Shown here in pieces: positions 47,071 through 54,834 of a DNA stretch of 64,000 nt. Source of the DNA: Paraburkholderia saeva. GTDB taxonomy: Bacteria; Pseudomonadota; Gammaproteobacteria; Burkholderiales; Burkholderiaceae. How positions within the stretch are numbered: position 1 is the stretch's first letter; each line of letters starts with the position of its first letter. The stretch lies in the NCBI RefSeq assembly GCF_907164555.1, contig NZ_CAJQZC010000006.1:186001-250000 (forward strand), in the 5' to 3' direction. The translations under genes and the position numbers were made by a program. The notes under the pieces were generated by a model. It did not search any database. It worked only from the letters and a program-made list of their open reading frames with translations, and had not been told where the DNA came from.

Positions 47071-48732
47071 GTGCCGGGATACAACAGCAACAAGAACAAC
47101 ATTCGGGTTCAGGAAATGCATGCTGCGTGCGTGGTCTGGCTGCGCCTCGCGTTCGCGTGCGCATTCCTGGCGTTCGTCGGTGGTTGCGCGACGCGCCCCC
47201 CCGCCACCGACCTTCACCGCGACATCACGCATGCTTTGCCAGCGTCGGAGCCGACCGCGCTCGGCGCGGCGCTTGCGCCACTGGAGCGCACACATCCAGG
47301 CGAATCCGGCTTCCGCGTGCTCGCGAACGGTGCCGACGCGCTGCAGATGCGCATCGCGCTCGCCCGCGCCGCGACGAAGACGCTCGACATGCAGTACTAC
47401 ATTGCGAATGAAGACACGACCGGCAAGCTGCTGCTTGGCGCCGCGCTCTACGCGGCCGACAAGGGCGTGCGGGTGCGCATGCTGGTGGATGACCTGAACT
47501 TCAAGGACATCGATCGCGTGATGGCGGCGCTCAATTCGCACGACAACATCGAAATCCGCGTCTTCAACCCGTTCGGCGCCGCGCAGCAAAGCTTTTACGA
47601 ACGCACGAGCAACGTAGTGACCCAGCTCGGCCATTTCACGCGGCGTATGCACAACAAGGCCATGATTGCGGACAATCAGATCGCGATTGTCGGCGGCCGC
47701 AATCTCGGCGACGAGTACTTCAGCGCCAGTGAAACGCTGCAGTTCCGCGACATCGACGTGCTCGCCGCAGGCCCCATCACGAACGACGTTTCGGCAAGCT
47801 TCGATGAGTACTGGAACAGCAGCGCCTCGTACCCGCTACGCGCGCTCAACAAGCAGAAATTCGATGCCGCCGATCTCGACGCGATGCGCAACGAACTGCG
47901 ACAGCACTGGCGCACCAACGCTGACCCGTACAACGCGAAGCCGCTCAACGCGACCCCGCTCGCCTCGCAGATCCAGAAGAACGAACTCGGGCTTACGTGG
48001 GCCGAAGCTGAGTTCAAGGCGGACACGCCCGACAAGATCACACATCCTTCGCCCGACTACAAAAGCCCGCCGCTGGAGCGGGTCATCGAGCTCGTCAATT
48101 CGGCGCAGAAAGAAGTGCTGATCACATCGCCCTATTTCGTGCCGCACGACGCCGGAGTCGACGCGCTCGGCGCGCTTACGGCCCGCGGCGTGCGCGTTGC
48201 CGTGCTGACGAACTCGCTCGCAGCCACCGATGCAGTCGCCGTGCAAGCCGGGTACAGTCCATATCGTGAGCCGTTGCTCGCGCGTGGTGTAGCGCTTTAC
48301 GAATACATGCCGCAGCAGGGAGAAGGCGGTGCGCGGGTCGACTTCGTCGGCTCGACCTCCCGCTCGAGCCTGCATGCCAAGACGTTCGTGATAGACCGGC
48401 AGACGCTTGTGATCGGTTCGATGAATCTGGATCCGCGCTCCGCGAACCTCAATACGGAACTGGTGCTCGTGATTCACAGCCCTCCGCTCGCGGATCAGCT
48501 TGCAAGAATCTTCGATCATGCGACGGCGCCGGCGGTCAGCTGGCGCGTGGCGCTTGTCACACCCGACCAGCGCGCACGGCTGAAGGCAACAAGTGCACCG
48601 CCGGGCGACCTTGTCTGGACCGGAGAAGTCAACGGGCAGCTGCGCACCTGGAATCTCGATCCGGATGCAGGCTTTTACAGGAATCTGATGACGGGAATTT
48701 TCATGCTGCTGCCAGTCGACAGCGAACTTTGA
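47071..48732 (+). CDS. Phospholipase D family lipoprotein (cardiolipin synthase C-like)
   Basis: Phospholipase D superfamily protein with two H-K-D motifs: HNKAMIADNQIAIVGGRNLGDEY and HAKTFVIDRQTLVIGSMNLDP. In this order and spacing it resembles ClsC and other PLD-type cardiolipin synthases. A hydrophobic segment then a Cys (LAFACAFLAFVGGCATRP) marks it as a probable outer or inner membrane lipoprotein. I use the GTG at 47071, which has GGGAG eight bases upstream; ATG 47116 would give a more usual short signal sequence, and the choice is open. 553 residues. Confidence 0.88.
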   Translation: MPGYNSNKNNIRVQEMHAACVVWLRLAFACAFLAFVGGCATRPPATDLHRDITHALPASEPTALGAALAPLERTHPGESGFRVLANGADALQMRIALARAATKTLDMQYYIANEDTTGKLLLGAALYAADKGVRVRMLVDDLNFKDIDRVMAALNSHDNIEIRVFNPFGAAQQSFYERTSNVVTQLGHFTRRMHNKAMIADNQIAIVGGRNLGDEYFSASETLQFRDIDVLAAGPITNDVSASFDEYWNSSASYPLRALNKQKFDAADLDAMRNELRQHWRTNADPYNAKPLNATPLASQIQKNELGLTWAEAEFKADTPDKITHPSPDYKSPPLERVIELVNSAQKEVLITSPYFVPHDAGVDALGALTARGVRVAVLTNSLAATDAVAVQAGYSPYREPLLARGVALYEYMPQQGEGGARVDFVGSTSRSSLHAKTFVIDRQTLVIGSMNLDPRSANLNTELVLVIHSPPLADQLARIFDHATAPAVSWRVALVTPDQRARLKATSAPPGDLVWTGEVNGQLRTWNLDPDAGFYRNLMTGIFMLLPVDSEL

Positions 48733-48788
48733 CGTGCGGGGCCGCGACACGCGGCGCGCCACAACACTTCCTCAAGTGGAGTTGAACC

Positions 48789-50189
48789 ATGACTGAAGAT
48801 GTACGGATGGAGCGCGATACGTTCGGCGAAATTGCCGTGCCGAATGCAAAACTCTGGGGAGCCCAGACGCAGCGCTCATTGCAGAACTTCAAGATCTCGA
48901 CGGAAAAGCAGTCGCCCGAACTGATCACGGCGCTCGCCATCATCAAGCGCGCGGCTGCGGAAGTGAATCAGGGCCTCGGCGTACTCGACGAAAAGAAAGC
49001 CCGCGCAATCATTGCCGCGGCCGATGAGATCATCGATGGCAAGCACCCCGACGAATTTCCGCTTGCCGTATGGCAGACCGGCTCCGGTACGCAAAGCAAC
49101 ATGAACCTCAATGAGGTGATTGCGAACCGGGCAAGCGAACTGCTCGGCGGCGAGCGCGGCGAAGCACGCAAGGTGCATCCGAACGACGACGTGAACCGCG
49201 GGCAGTCCTCAAACGACGTGTTCCCGACGGCCATGCACATCGCGGCGGCTGTCGGCATCGTCAAACATCTGCTGCCCGCGCTGAAGACACTGCGCACCAC
49301 CCTCGATTCGAAGGCCAAAGCGTTCGCCGGCATCGTGAAGATTGGCCGCACGCACCTGCAGGACGCGACGCCGCTCACGCTCGGCCAGGAGTTTTCCGGC
49401 TACGTCGCGCAACTCGATCAGTGCGCGAAACATCTCGAATCGGCACTCCCGCATCTGTACGAACTCGCGCAGGGCGGCACGGCCGTCGGCACCGGACTCA
49501 ACGCGCATCCGCAGTTCGCCGACAAGGTCGCCGCCGCGATCGGCAAGCTGACCGGCGTCCCGTTCGTATCGGCGCCGAACAAGTTCGAAGTGATGGCTGC
49601 GGCCGACGCGCTCGTCTTCGCACACGGCGCGCTGAAAACGGTCGCGGCAAGCCTGATGAAGATCGCGAACGACGTCCGCTGGCTGGCGAGTGGGCCGCGC
49701 TGCGGCCTTGGCGAACTGTCGATTCCCGAGAACGAGCCGGGCAGCTCGATCATGCCGGGCAAGGTCAACCCGACGCAGTCCGAAGCACTCACGATGCTGT
49801 GCTGTCAGGTGTTCGGCAACGACGCCGCCGTCAACTTCGGTGGCGCGAGCGGGAATTTCGAGTTGAATGTGTTCCGTCCGATGATCGCGCACAACGTGCT
49901 GCAATCGATCCGGCTTCTCGCCGACGGCGCACTGAGTTTCAACGACAACTGCGCGGTCGGCATCGAGCCGAACCACGACCGTATCGAGACGCTCCTGAAC
50001 GAATCGCTGATGCTCGTCACCGCGCTCAATCCGCATATCGGCTACGACAAGGCCGCGCAGATCGCGAAAAAGGCGCACAAGGAAGGCACGACGCTCAAGG
50101 CCGCGGCACTCGCGCTCGGTCACGTGACAGACCAGCAGTTCGACGAGTGGGTCAAGCCGGCCGATATGGTCGGCACGAGCAAGACCTGA
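48789..50189 (+). CDS. fumC: Fumarate hydratase, class II
   Basis: Iron-independent fumarase that interconverts fumarate and malate in the TCA cycle. It has 466 residues. Landmarks are [19 protein letters not shown] near 97, [17 protein letters not shown] near 135 and the superfamily signature [16 protein letters not shown] near 318. The preceding GGAG supports the ATG at 48789. A bidirectional terminator lies after it, before the convergent thioesterase gene. Confidence 0.97.
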   Translation: MTEDVRMERDTFGEIAVPNAKLWGAQTQRSLQNFKISTEKQSPELITALAIIKRAAAEVNQGLGVLDEKKARAIIAAADEIIDGKHPDEFPLAVWQTGSGTQSNMNLNEVIANRASELLGGERGEARKVHPNDDVNRGQSSNDVFPTAMHIAAAVGIVKHLLPALKTLRTTLDSKAKAFAGIVKIGRTHLQDATPLTLGQEFSGYVAQLDQCAKHLESALPHLYELAQGGTAVGTGLNAHPQFADKVAAAIGKLTGVPFVSAPNKFEVMAAADALVFAHGALKTVAASLMKIANDVRWLASGPRCGLGELSIPENEPGSSIMPGKVNPTQSEALTMLCCQVFGNDAAVNFGGASGNFELNVFRPMIAHNVLQSIRLLADGALSFNDNCAVGIEPNHDRIETLLNESLMLVTALNPHIGYDKAAQIAKKAHKEGTTLKAAALALGHVTDQQFDEWVKPADMVGTSKT

Positions 50190-50228
50190 TATCGGGTTGG
50201 GACCTGGTTCGCCCCGGGTCCCGATACG

Positions 50229-50266
50229 AAAAACGCCGCGCCGGCGTGACCCGGCGCAGCGTTTTT
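50229..50266. terminator. Bidirectional terminator between fumC and the thioesterase
   Basis: A 16-base-pair stem with one mismatch (50229-50244 with 50251-50266) has AAAAA at one end and TTTTT at the other and a 6-base loop, so it can serve both convergent genes. Confidence 0.85.
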
Positions 50267-50342
50267 AGCGGGCAGCGGCATGGGGCGAGTCGAGGCCACG
50301 CGCATATCCCGGCGCGCGTGCAAGACCCGTCTCACCGCCAGA

Positions 50343-50861
50343 TCAAACCTCGCCTTTCACCACTTCTTCAGGCTTCAGTTCGACGATGGCATCGAGCGCT
50401 TCCTTGACGTCCATTGCGTACTTCGCGAGGCGCTTCTGCTCTTCGGTTTCCGGCTCGAACGAGGGCACGCCAACCGGGTGCCCGTTCTCGTTAACGGCGA
50501 CCATCACGACGAGGCAATCGGTCGTTTGCAGCAGTTCGCCGCCCTTCGGGTCGCCGGCCTGTACCGACACGTGAATGTGCATGCTGGTCCGGCCCGTCGC
50601 GACGACGCGGGCGCGCAGTTCGACCAGGTTGCCGACCAGGATCGGACGGCGGAAACGGATGTTGCCGACGCTTACCGTCACGCAGTAGCGGCTCGACCAG
50701 ACCGCCGCGCAGGCGTAGGCGGTTTCGTCGATCCACTTCATCAGCGCGCCGCCGTGAACCTTGCCGCCGAAGTTCACCGAGGTTGGCTCGGCGAGAAAGC
50801 GGAAAGTGGTTTCGGAACGGTCCATCGGGGCCGCAGGGCTGTGGGTCTTGACTCTACTCAT
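50343..50861 (-). CDS. Acyl-CoA thioesterase (hotdog fold, BFIT type)
   Basis: Hydrolyses acyl-CoA thioesters; single hotdog-domain protein of 172 residues. The start MSRVKTHSPAAPMDRSETTFRFLAEPTSVNFGG leads into KVHGGALMKWIDETAYACAAVWS, the conserved hotdog helix with Asp. The later GRTSMHIHVSVQAGDPKGG and VVMVAVNENGHPV complete the domain. It is of the type that includes YciA and cytosolic acyl-CoA hydrolases; the preferred chain length is not visible. Confidence 0.9.
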   Translation of the reverse strand: MSRVKTHSPAAPMDRSETTFRFLAEPTSVNFGGKVHGGALMKWIDETAYACAAVWSSRYCVTVSVGNIRFRRPILVGNLVELRARVVATGRTSMHIHVSVQAGDPKGGELLQTTDCLVVMVAVNENGHPVGVPSFEPETEEQKRLAKYAMDVKEALDAIVELKPEEVVKGEV

Positions 50862-51002
50862 CCTGGACTCCGTTCGGGGATTGAGATTATCGAAAGGAGC
50901 CGATTATACGAGTGCCAGAAACAGCGCGGTACGTGATCCGCGAACGTCAGCTTCGCGGGATGGCAGTTGCGTCATTCGCGACGTCGCGCGGGTCGCGGAC
51001 CG

Positions 51003-52196
51003 TCATGCAGCCGATGCAAACCGCTCGCGATACTCGAGCGGCAGTACGCCGAACCTGCGCATGAACGCGCGCCTCAGGTTCTGCTCGCTGCCAAAGCCGC
51101 AGTCGAGCGCGATCCGCTTGAGCGGCGAGCGCGAAGCGGCCAGCGAGCGCGCCGCGGCTTCAAGACGCATCGACGAAACGGTTTTCGCGGGTGTGCGCCC
51201 CACTTCCTCGACGTAGCGTCGCGCGAACGTGCGCGGGCTCATGCGGGCCTCGCCTGCCAGCCGCTCGACCGAAAGATCGTCACGCAGATTGACGGCCATC
51301 CAGCTGTGCAGGGCGTCGAACGGGCCGCCCGCCGATGCCTGAGCGGCCAGCGCCGCGCTGAACTGCGACTGACCGCCGGGCCGCTTCATGAACACCACCA
51401 GCCGCCGCGCAGCCTGCATCGCGATCGCGTGACCCACATCTTCCTCGATCAGCGCCAGCGCGAGATCGATCCCCGCGGTCACCCCGGCTGAAGTCCAGAT
51501 GGCGTGGGGCTGCCGCGAGTCGGGCGTTTCGCCGTCGTGGGCCGCGGTGCCTGCGCCCTGCCCGCCGCGCCCATCGCACCCGTTGCGCGCGTCGGTCGCT
51601 GCACGATGCGTGGATGCATCGCCCGCCTCACGCAAATCCCGCGCGTCGCGGATGAAAATCGGGTCCGCGTCCACCTTCACCTTCGGAAAATGCCGCGCGA
51701 GCAGTTCGGCATCGCGCCAGTGCGTCGTCGCGCGGCGTCCGTCGAGAAGGCCCGCCGCGGCCAGATAAAACGCGCCGGTGCACACCGAGCACACGCGTCG
51801 TACAGCGGGCGCACGACGCGCGATCCACGCGACGAGCTCGGGCTGCAACGCGATCCGTTCGTCGATGGGCACGCCGGGCACGATCAGCGTATCGATGGGT
51901 TCGTCCTCCAGCGTATCCAGCCGTTGCGTGACGACCGGCAGACCCGGAAACGTCTGCAGCACACCGCCTTCGATCGAAGCCACCGTCACGCGATATGCAA
52001 CCGGCGCCCGCGCCTGCATTCCGGTTGCGCTCGAAACGGCCGCCTGTCGCACAGCGTCAGGCCGCGTCTCGGCGAGCGTCAGCTCGGCTCGCCAGAACGC
52101 TTCCAGCGGACCGCAGGCGTCGAGCAGCACGAGATCGGGCGCCACCGCGATCACAACGTGGCGAACGGGTAAGGCGGGTGTGACAGAGGCATTCAT
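51003..52196 (-). CDS. GlxA-type AraC regulator (DJ-1/PfpI sensor domain)
   Basis: Transcription regulator of 397 residues. The N-terminal DJ-1/PfpI-like domain (about residues 10-245) has VVIAVAPDLVLLDACGPLEAFWRAE and VCSVCTGAFYLAAAGLLDGRRATTHW. An insert rich in Gly/Ala/Arg lies between (about residues 180-205). The C-terminal double helix-turn-helix AraC domain reads SVERLAGEARMSPRTFARRYVEEVGRTPAK and CGFGSEQNLRRAFMRRFG. The MFS exporter gene lies 52 bases upstream on the same strand, so it may regulate that exporter. Start codon chosen by homology; no strong ribosome site is visible. Confidence 0.88.
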   Translation of the reverse strand: MNASVTPALPVRHVVIAVAPDLVLLDACGPLEAFWRAELTLAETRPDAVRQAAVSSATGMQARAPVAYRVTVASIEGGVLQTFPGLPVVTQRLDTLEDEPIDTLIVPGVPIDERIALQPELVAWIARRAPAVRRVCSVCTGAFYLAAAGLLDGRRATTHWRDAELLARHFPKVKVDADPIFIRDARDLREAGDASTHRAATDARNGCDGRGGQGAGTAAHDGETPDSRQPHAIWTSAGVTAGIDLALALIEEDVGHAIAMQAARRLVVFMKRPGGQSQFSAALAAQASAGGPFDALHSWMAVNLRDDLSVERLAGEARMSPRTFARRYVEEVGRTPAKTVSSMRLEAAARSLAASRSPLKRIALDCGFGSEQNLRRAFMRRFGVLPLEYRERFASAA

Positions 52197-52248
52197 GTGA
52201 ACGGGTGGCATCAAGTCGAAACAGAAAACAGGAAACGGGAAAGAGGAA

Positions 52249-53502
52249 CTACGAAGCCGCCGCCGCGACAACCCGGGAGCGCGACCACGCAAAGGCGAGC
52301 GTCGCGAGCGCGGCGACGCCGAGCAACGGCAGGATCGCCACATTGATCACGGCCCACCCGAAGTGCGCGAGCAGTTGTCCCGCGAACAGCGATCCGAGCG
52401 CGGAACACGCGAACGTTGTGAATTCGCTCGTCGCCTGGGTCTTCGCGCGTTCGGACGGCCGGTACGACTGCGCAAGCAGCGTCGAGCCGCCCACGAACAT
52501 AAAGTTCCAGCCGACCCCAAGGCACGCGAGCGCCGCATAGAAGTGCGGCAGGTCGGTCGAATGAAGCGCGATCACGCCGCATAGCGCCGACAGCACGGTG
52601 CCCGCGCCAATCACGCGCAGCACGCCGAAGCGTCCGATCAGCCGCGCTGAAAAAAACGACGGCGCGAACATGCCGACAAGGTGCCACTGGATAATCTGTG
52701 CGCCGTCGCCGATCGTGTGTCCGCAGGCGACCGCCGCGATCGGCGTCGCTGTCATCACGAACATCATCACGGCGTAGCCGAGCGCGTTGTTCGCGAGCGC
52801 GGCGAGGAAAACCGGCTGCCGGACAATGCGTCCGAGGGGTCGCGCCGGCGCCGCTTCGGCGGTGGCGCTCACGTGAGTCGGGACGTGATCCCGGTAGAAC
52901 AGCGCGAGCAGTACGATCGAAAGCAGCCCGAACGCAGTCACGAGCGCGTACGAACCCGCGAACGCAACGGGCGCAAGCCAGTCGCGGCTCCATGCGGCGA
53001 GCGCCGGCCCAGCCACCGCAGCCACGACACCGCCCGTCAGCACTGTCGAGATGGCGCGGCCTTTTGCTTCGATGCCGACGGCGTCGGCGGCGGCGAGGCG
53101 GTAGTACTGCGCGAATGCCTGGAATACGCCGACCGTCGCTGTGCCGACGCAAAACGCCCAGAAGCTGTGATGAAAAATCGCGTACACGGAGATCGCACCG
53201 CCCACTGCTCCGACGCCCGCGCCCATCGCGAAGCCCGCGCGTCGCCCGATACGGGCCATCAGGAACGACGCGAAAATCGTGGTGACTGCCGCCGCGACCG
53301 TAATCAGCGAAAACGGCAGCGTGGCGAGCGCCTTGTCGTCGGCGAGCGTGTAGCCGACAAGCCCCGTCAACGTCAGATCGATGGAAACCGACGACGTATA
53401 GAACGCCTGGCACAGCGCCAGCACGCATGCGCCGCGCCGGCCACTGGCGTCGGAAGGTTGTGGATCAGGGAGCGTGGACGAAGAAGCGGCGACGTCGGGC
53501 AT
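52249..53502 (-). CDS. Major facilitator superfamily transporter
   Basis: A 417-residue MFS protein with 12 predicted helices. It starts with a polar N-terminus (about 1-27), then QAFYTSSVSIDLTLTGLVGY. A loop RIGRRAGFAMG follows helix two, as in the MFS A-motif region, and the central loop is at about residues 195-215. The neighbouring GlxA-type regulator is on the same strand 52 bases downstream. Substrate is unknown; drug/metabolite efflux is a guess. Confidence 0.88.
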   Translation of the reverse strand: MPDVAASSSTLPDPQPSDASGRRGACVLALCQAFYTSSVSIDLTLTGLVGYTLADDKALATLPFSLITVAAAVTTIFASFLMARIGRRAGFAMGAGVGAVGGAISVYAIFHHSFWAFCVGTATVGVFQAFAQYYRLAAADAVGIEAKGRAISTVLTGGVVAAVAGPALAAWSRDWLAPVAFAGSYALVTAFGLLSIVLLALFYRDHVPTHVSATAEAAPARPLGRIVRQPVFLAALANNALGYAVMMFVMTATPIAAVACGHTIGDGAQIIQWHLVGMFAPSFFSARLIGRFGVLRVIGAGTVLSALCGVIALHSTDLPHFYAALACLGVGWNFMFVGGSTLLAQSYRPSERAKTQATSEFTTFACSALGSLFAGQLLAHFGWAVINVAILPLLGVAALATLAFAWSRSRVVAAAAS

Positions 53503-53633
53503 GGGCGTTCCTCACGCGATAAAAGTGACGAAAGATCCTGATCGTCACATGCCCACCGATGGCAGGAATGCCAATGATGCATCAATTCCCGCCAGGCCAG
53601 TCGTTTTCACCAGCCGTGGGATGTCGCGGGCGG

Positions 53634-53783
53634 TTACTTATGAAAGGTGACGCCCTCGTCGATGGTGCCGTACATCGTGATGCCGCTCGAACCCGACTGC
53701 GAGGAACCCCCGCCGCCCTGGGCACAGCCGCTGGCGCACAGCACCGCAAGTACGGCTGCGGCAATGGCAAAACAGCGTTTCAT
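53634..53783 (-). CDS. 49-residue lipoprotein with a porin-like end
   Basis: A very short gene. The product begins MKRCFAIAAAVLAVLCASGC, a lipoprotein signal with a lipobox ending in Cys20. A Gly/Ser-rich linker of about 14 residues follows, then ITMYGTIDEGVTFHK. The last part closely resembles the N-terminal first strand of Burkholderia trimeric porins (the VTLYGVIDAG-type sequence), so the peptide looks like a lipid anchor joined to a single porin strand. The ATG, stop and lipobox are clear; the porin likeness is from memory. Alternatively it is a fossil of a porin gene start. Confidence 0.7.
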   Translation of the reverse strand: MKRCFAIAAAVLAVLCASGCAQGGGGSSQSGSSGITMYGTIDEGVTFHK

Positions 53784-53957
53784 GTCAGACCTGCTGTCCG
53801 GCGAAAGGAGACTCTGATTTTAGCCTGGCAGGGGTCGAGCATTCCGCAGCACATCTGCATTCGACGTTTCGCCTCACCCTGAAACATGGAATGCCGGGGC
53901 CGCGCTAAAGTCATGGCATCGCGAGCCGTTCCGGCCGCTACCCTTGGGGAAACGTCC

Positions 53958-54677
53958 ATGTCCAATCCGCTTCTCGACGAGCGCGACCAGAGTCATTTTC
54001 CCGGTTTGAGCCGGCTCGGCGCGCTGCTGGCCGACCCGGGACGCGCCGCGATGCTGTGGGCGCTGATGGACGGCAGCGCCCGGCCGGCCGGCGAGCTGAC
54101 GCTGATCGCAGGTCTCTCTCCGTCCGCCGCCAGCGCCCACCTTGCGCGACTCACCGACGGCGGCCTCCTCGCGCTCGAAGTACGCGGCCGGCATCGCTAT
54201 TTCAGGATCGCTTCGCGGGAAATAGCCGCGACGATCGAAGCACTGGCGAACGTGGCGCAGGCCACCGCGCCGCAACGTCCCGTGTTGCGCCCGGCACGCA
54301 CGGTGCCGGTGGATATGCGTTACGCGCGCACCTGCTACGACCACATGGCCGGCGAGCTGGCGGTGCGCATCTTCGAGCGGATGGTCGGCGATGGCCTCCT
54401 CACGCAGAACGGCGACACGCTCGACGCGACGCCCGCCGGTAAAGCCCGCTTCGCGGGCTGGGGCGTCGACGTCGGCGGACAGCAGGCGCGACGGCGCCGC
54501 TTCGCGTGCACGTGTCTCGACTGGAGCGAGCGCAGGGCGCATCTGGGCGGCGCGCTCGGCGCGGCGCTCCTCGAAGCATGGAAGACGCATGGCTGGGTCG
54601 AACGCACGGACCGTCCGCGTATCCTGCGGATCACGCCCGCCGGCCGGCGCCATTTCGACCAGTTCCTTGCTCAGTGA
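53958..54677 (+). CDS. ArsR-like winged-helix transcriptional regulator
   Basis: A 239-residue DNA-binding regulator. The N-terminal half is an ArsR-type winged helix: LGALLADPGRAAMLWALMDG, ELTLIAGLSPSAASAHLARL and HRYFRIASREIAATIEAL. The longer C-terminal half (about 110-239) is of the type in regulators with an extra effector domain, containing one Cys (ACTCLDWSERRAHLGG). The start MSNPLLDERDQSHFP at 53958 has GGGGA upstream. The target genes are unknown. Confidence 0.88.
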   Translation: MSNPLLDERDQSHFPGLSRLGALLADPGRAAMLWALMDGSARPAGELTLIAGLSPSAASAHLARLTDGGLLALEVRGRHRYFRIASREIAATIEALANVAQATAPQRPVLRPARTVPVDMRYARTCYDHMAGELAVRIFERMVGDGLLTQNGDTLDATPAGKARFAGWGVDVGGQQARRRRFACTCLDWSERRAHLGGALGAALLEAWKTHGWVERTDRPRILRITPAGRRHFDQFLAQ

Positions 54678-54834
54678 GGCGACGGCCGGGTTTTTCCGCG
54701 GCGCGCCATTCCCGACAACTTTTGTTACAGGCAACCCGGGCAGGCTTACAAATGAGCGCGCCTTGATACAGGGACGGCAGGTAGAGTGACTTCACAGGAT
54801 GCGGCCATACGGCAGCATCCGATGGAGAGAACAT

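Noticed and set aside
53559..53882. Plus-strand frame opposite the small lipoprotein
   Set aside because: Its product shows no domain or ribosome site, while the minus strand has a clean lipobox and stop.
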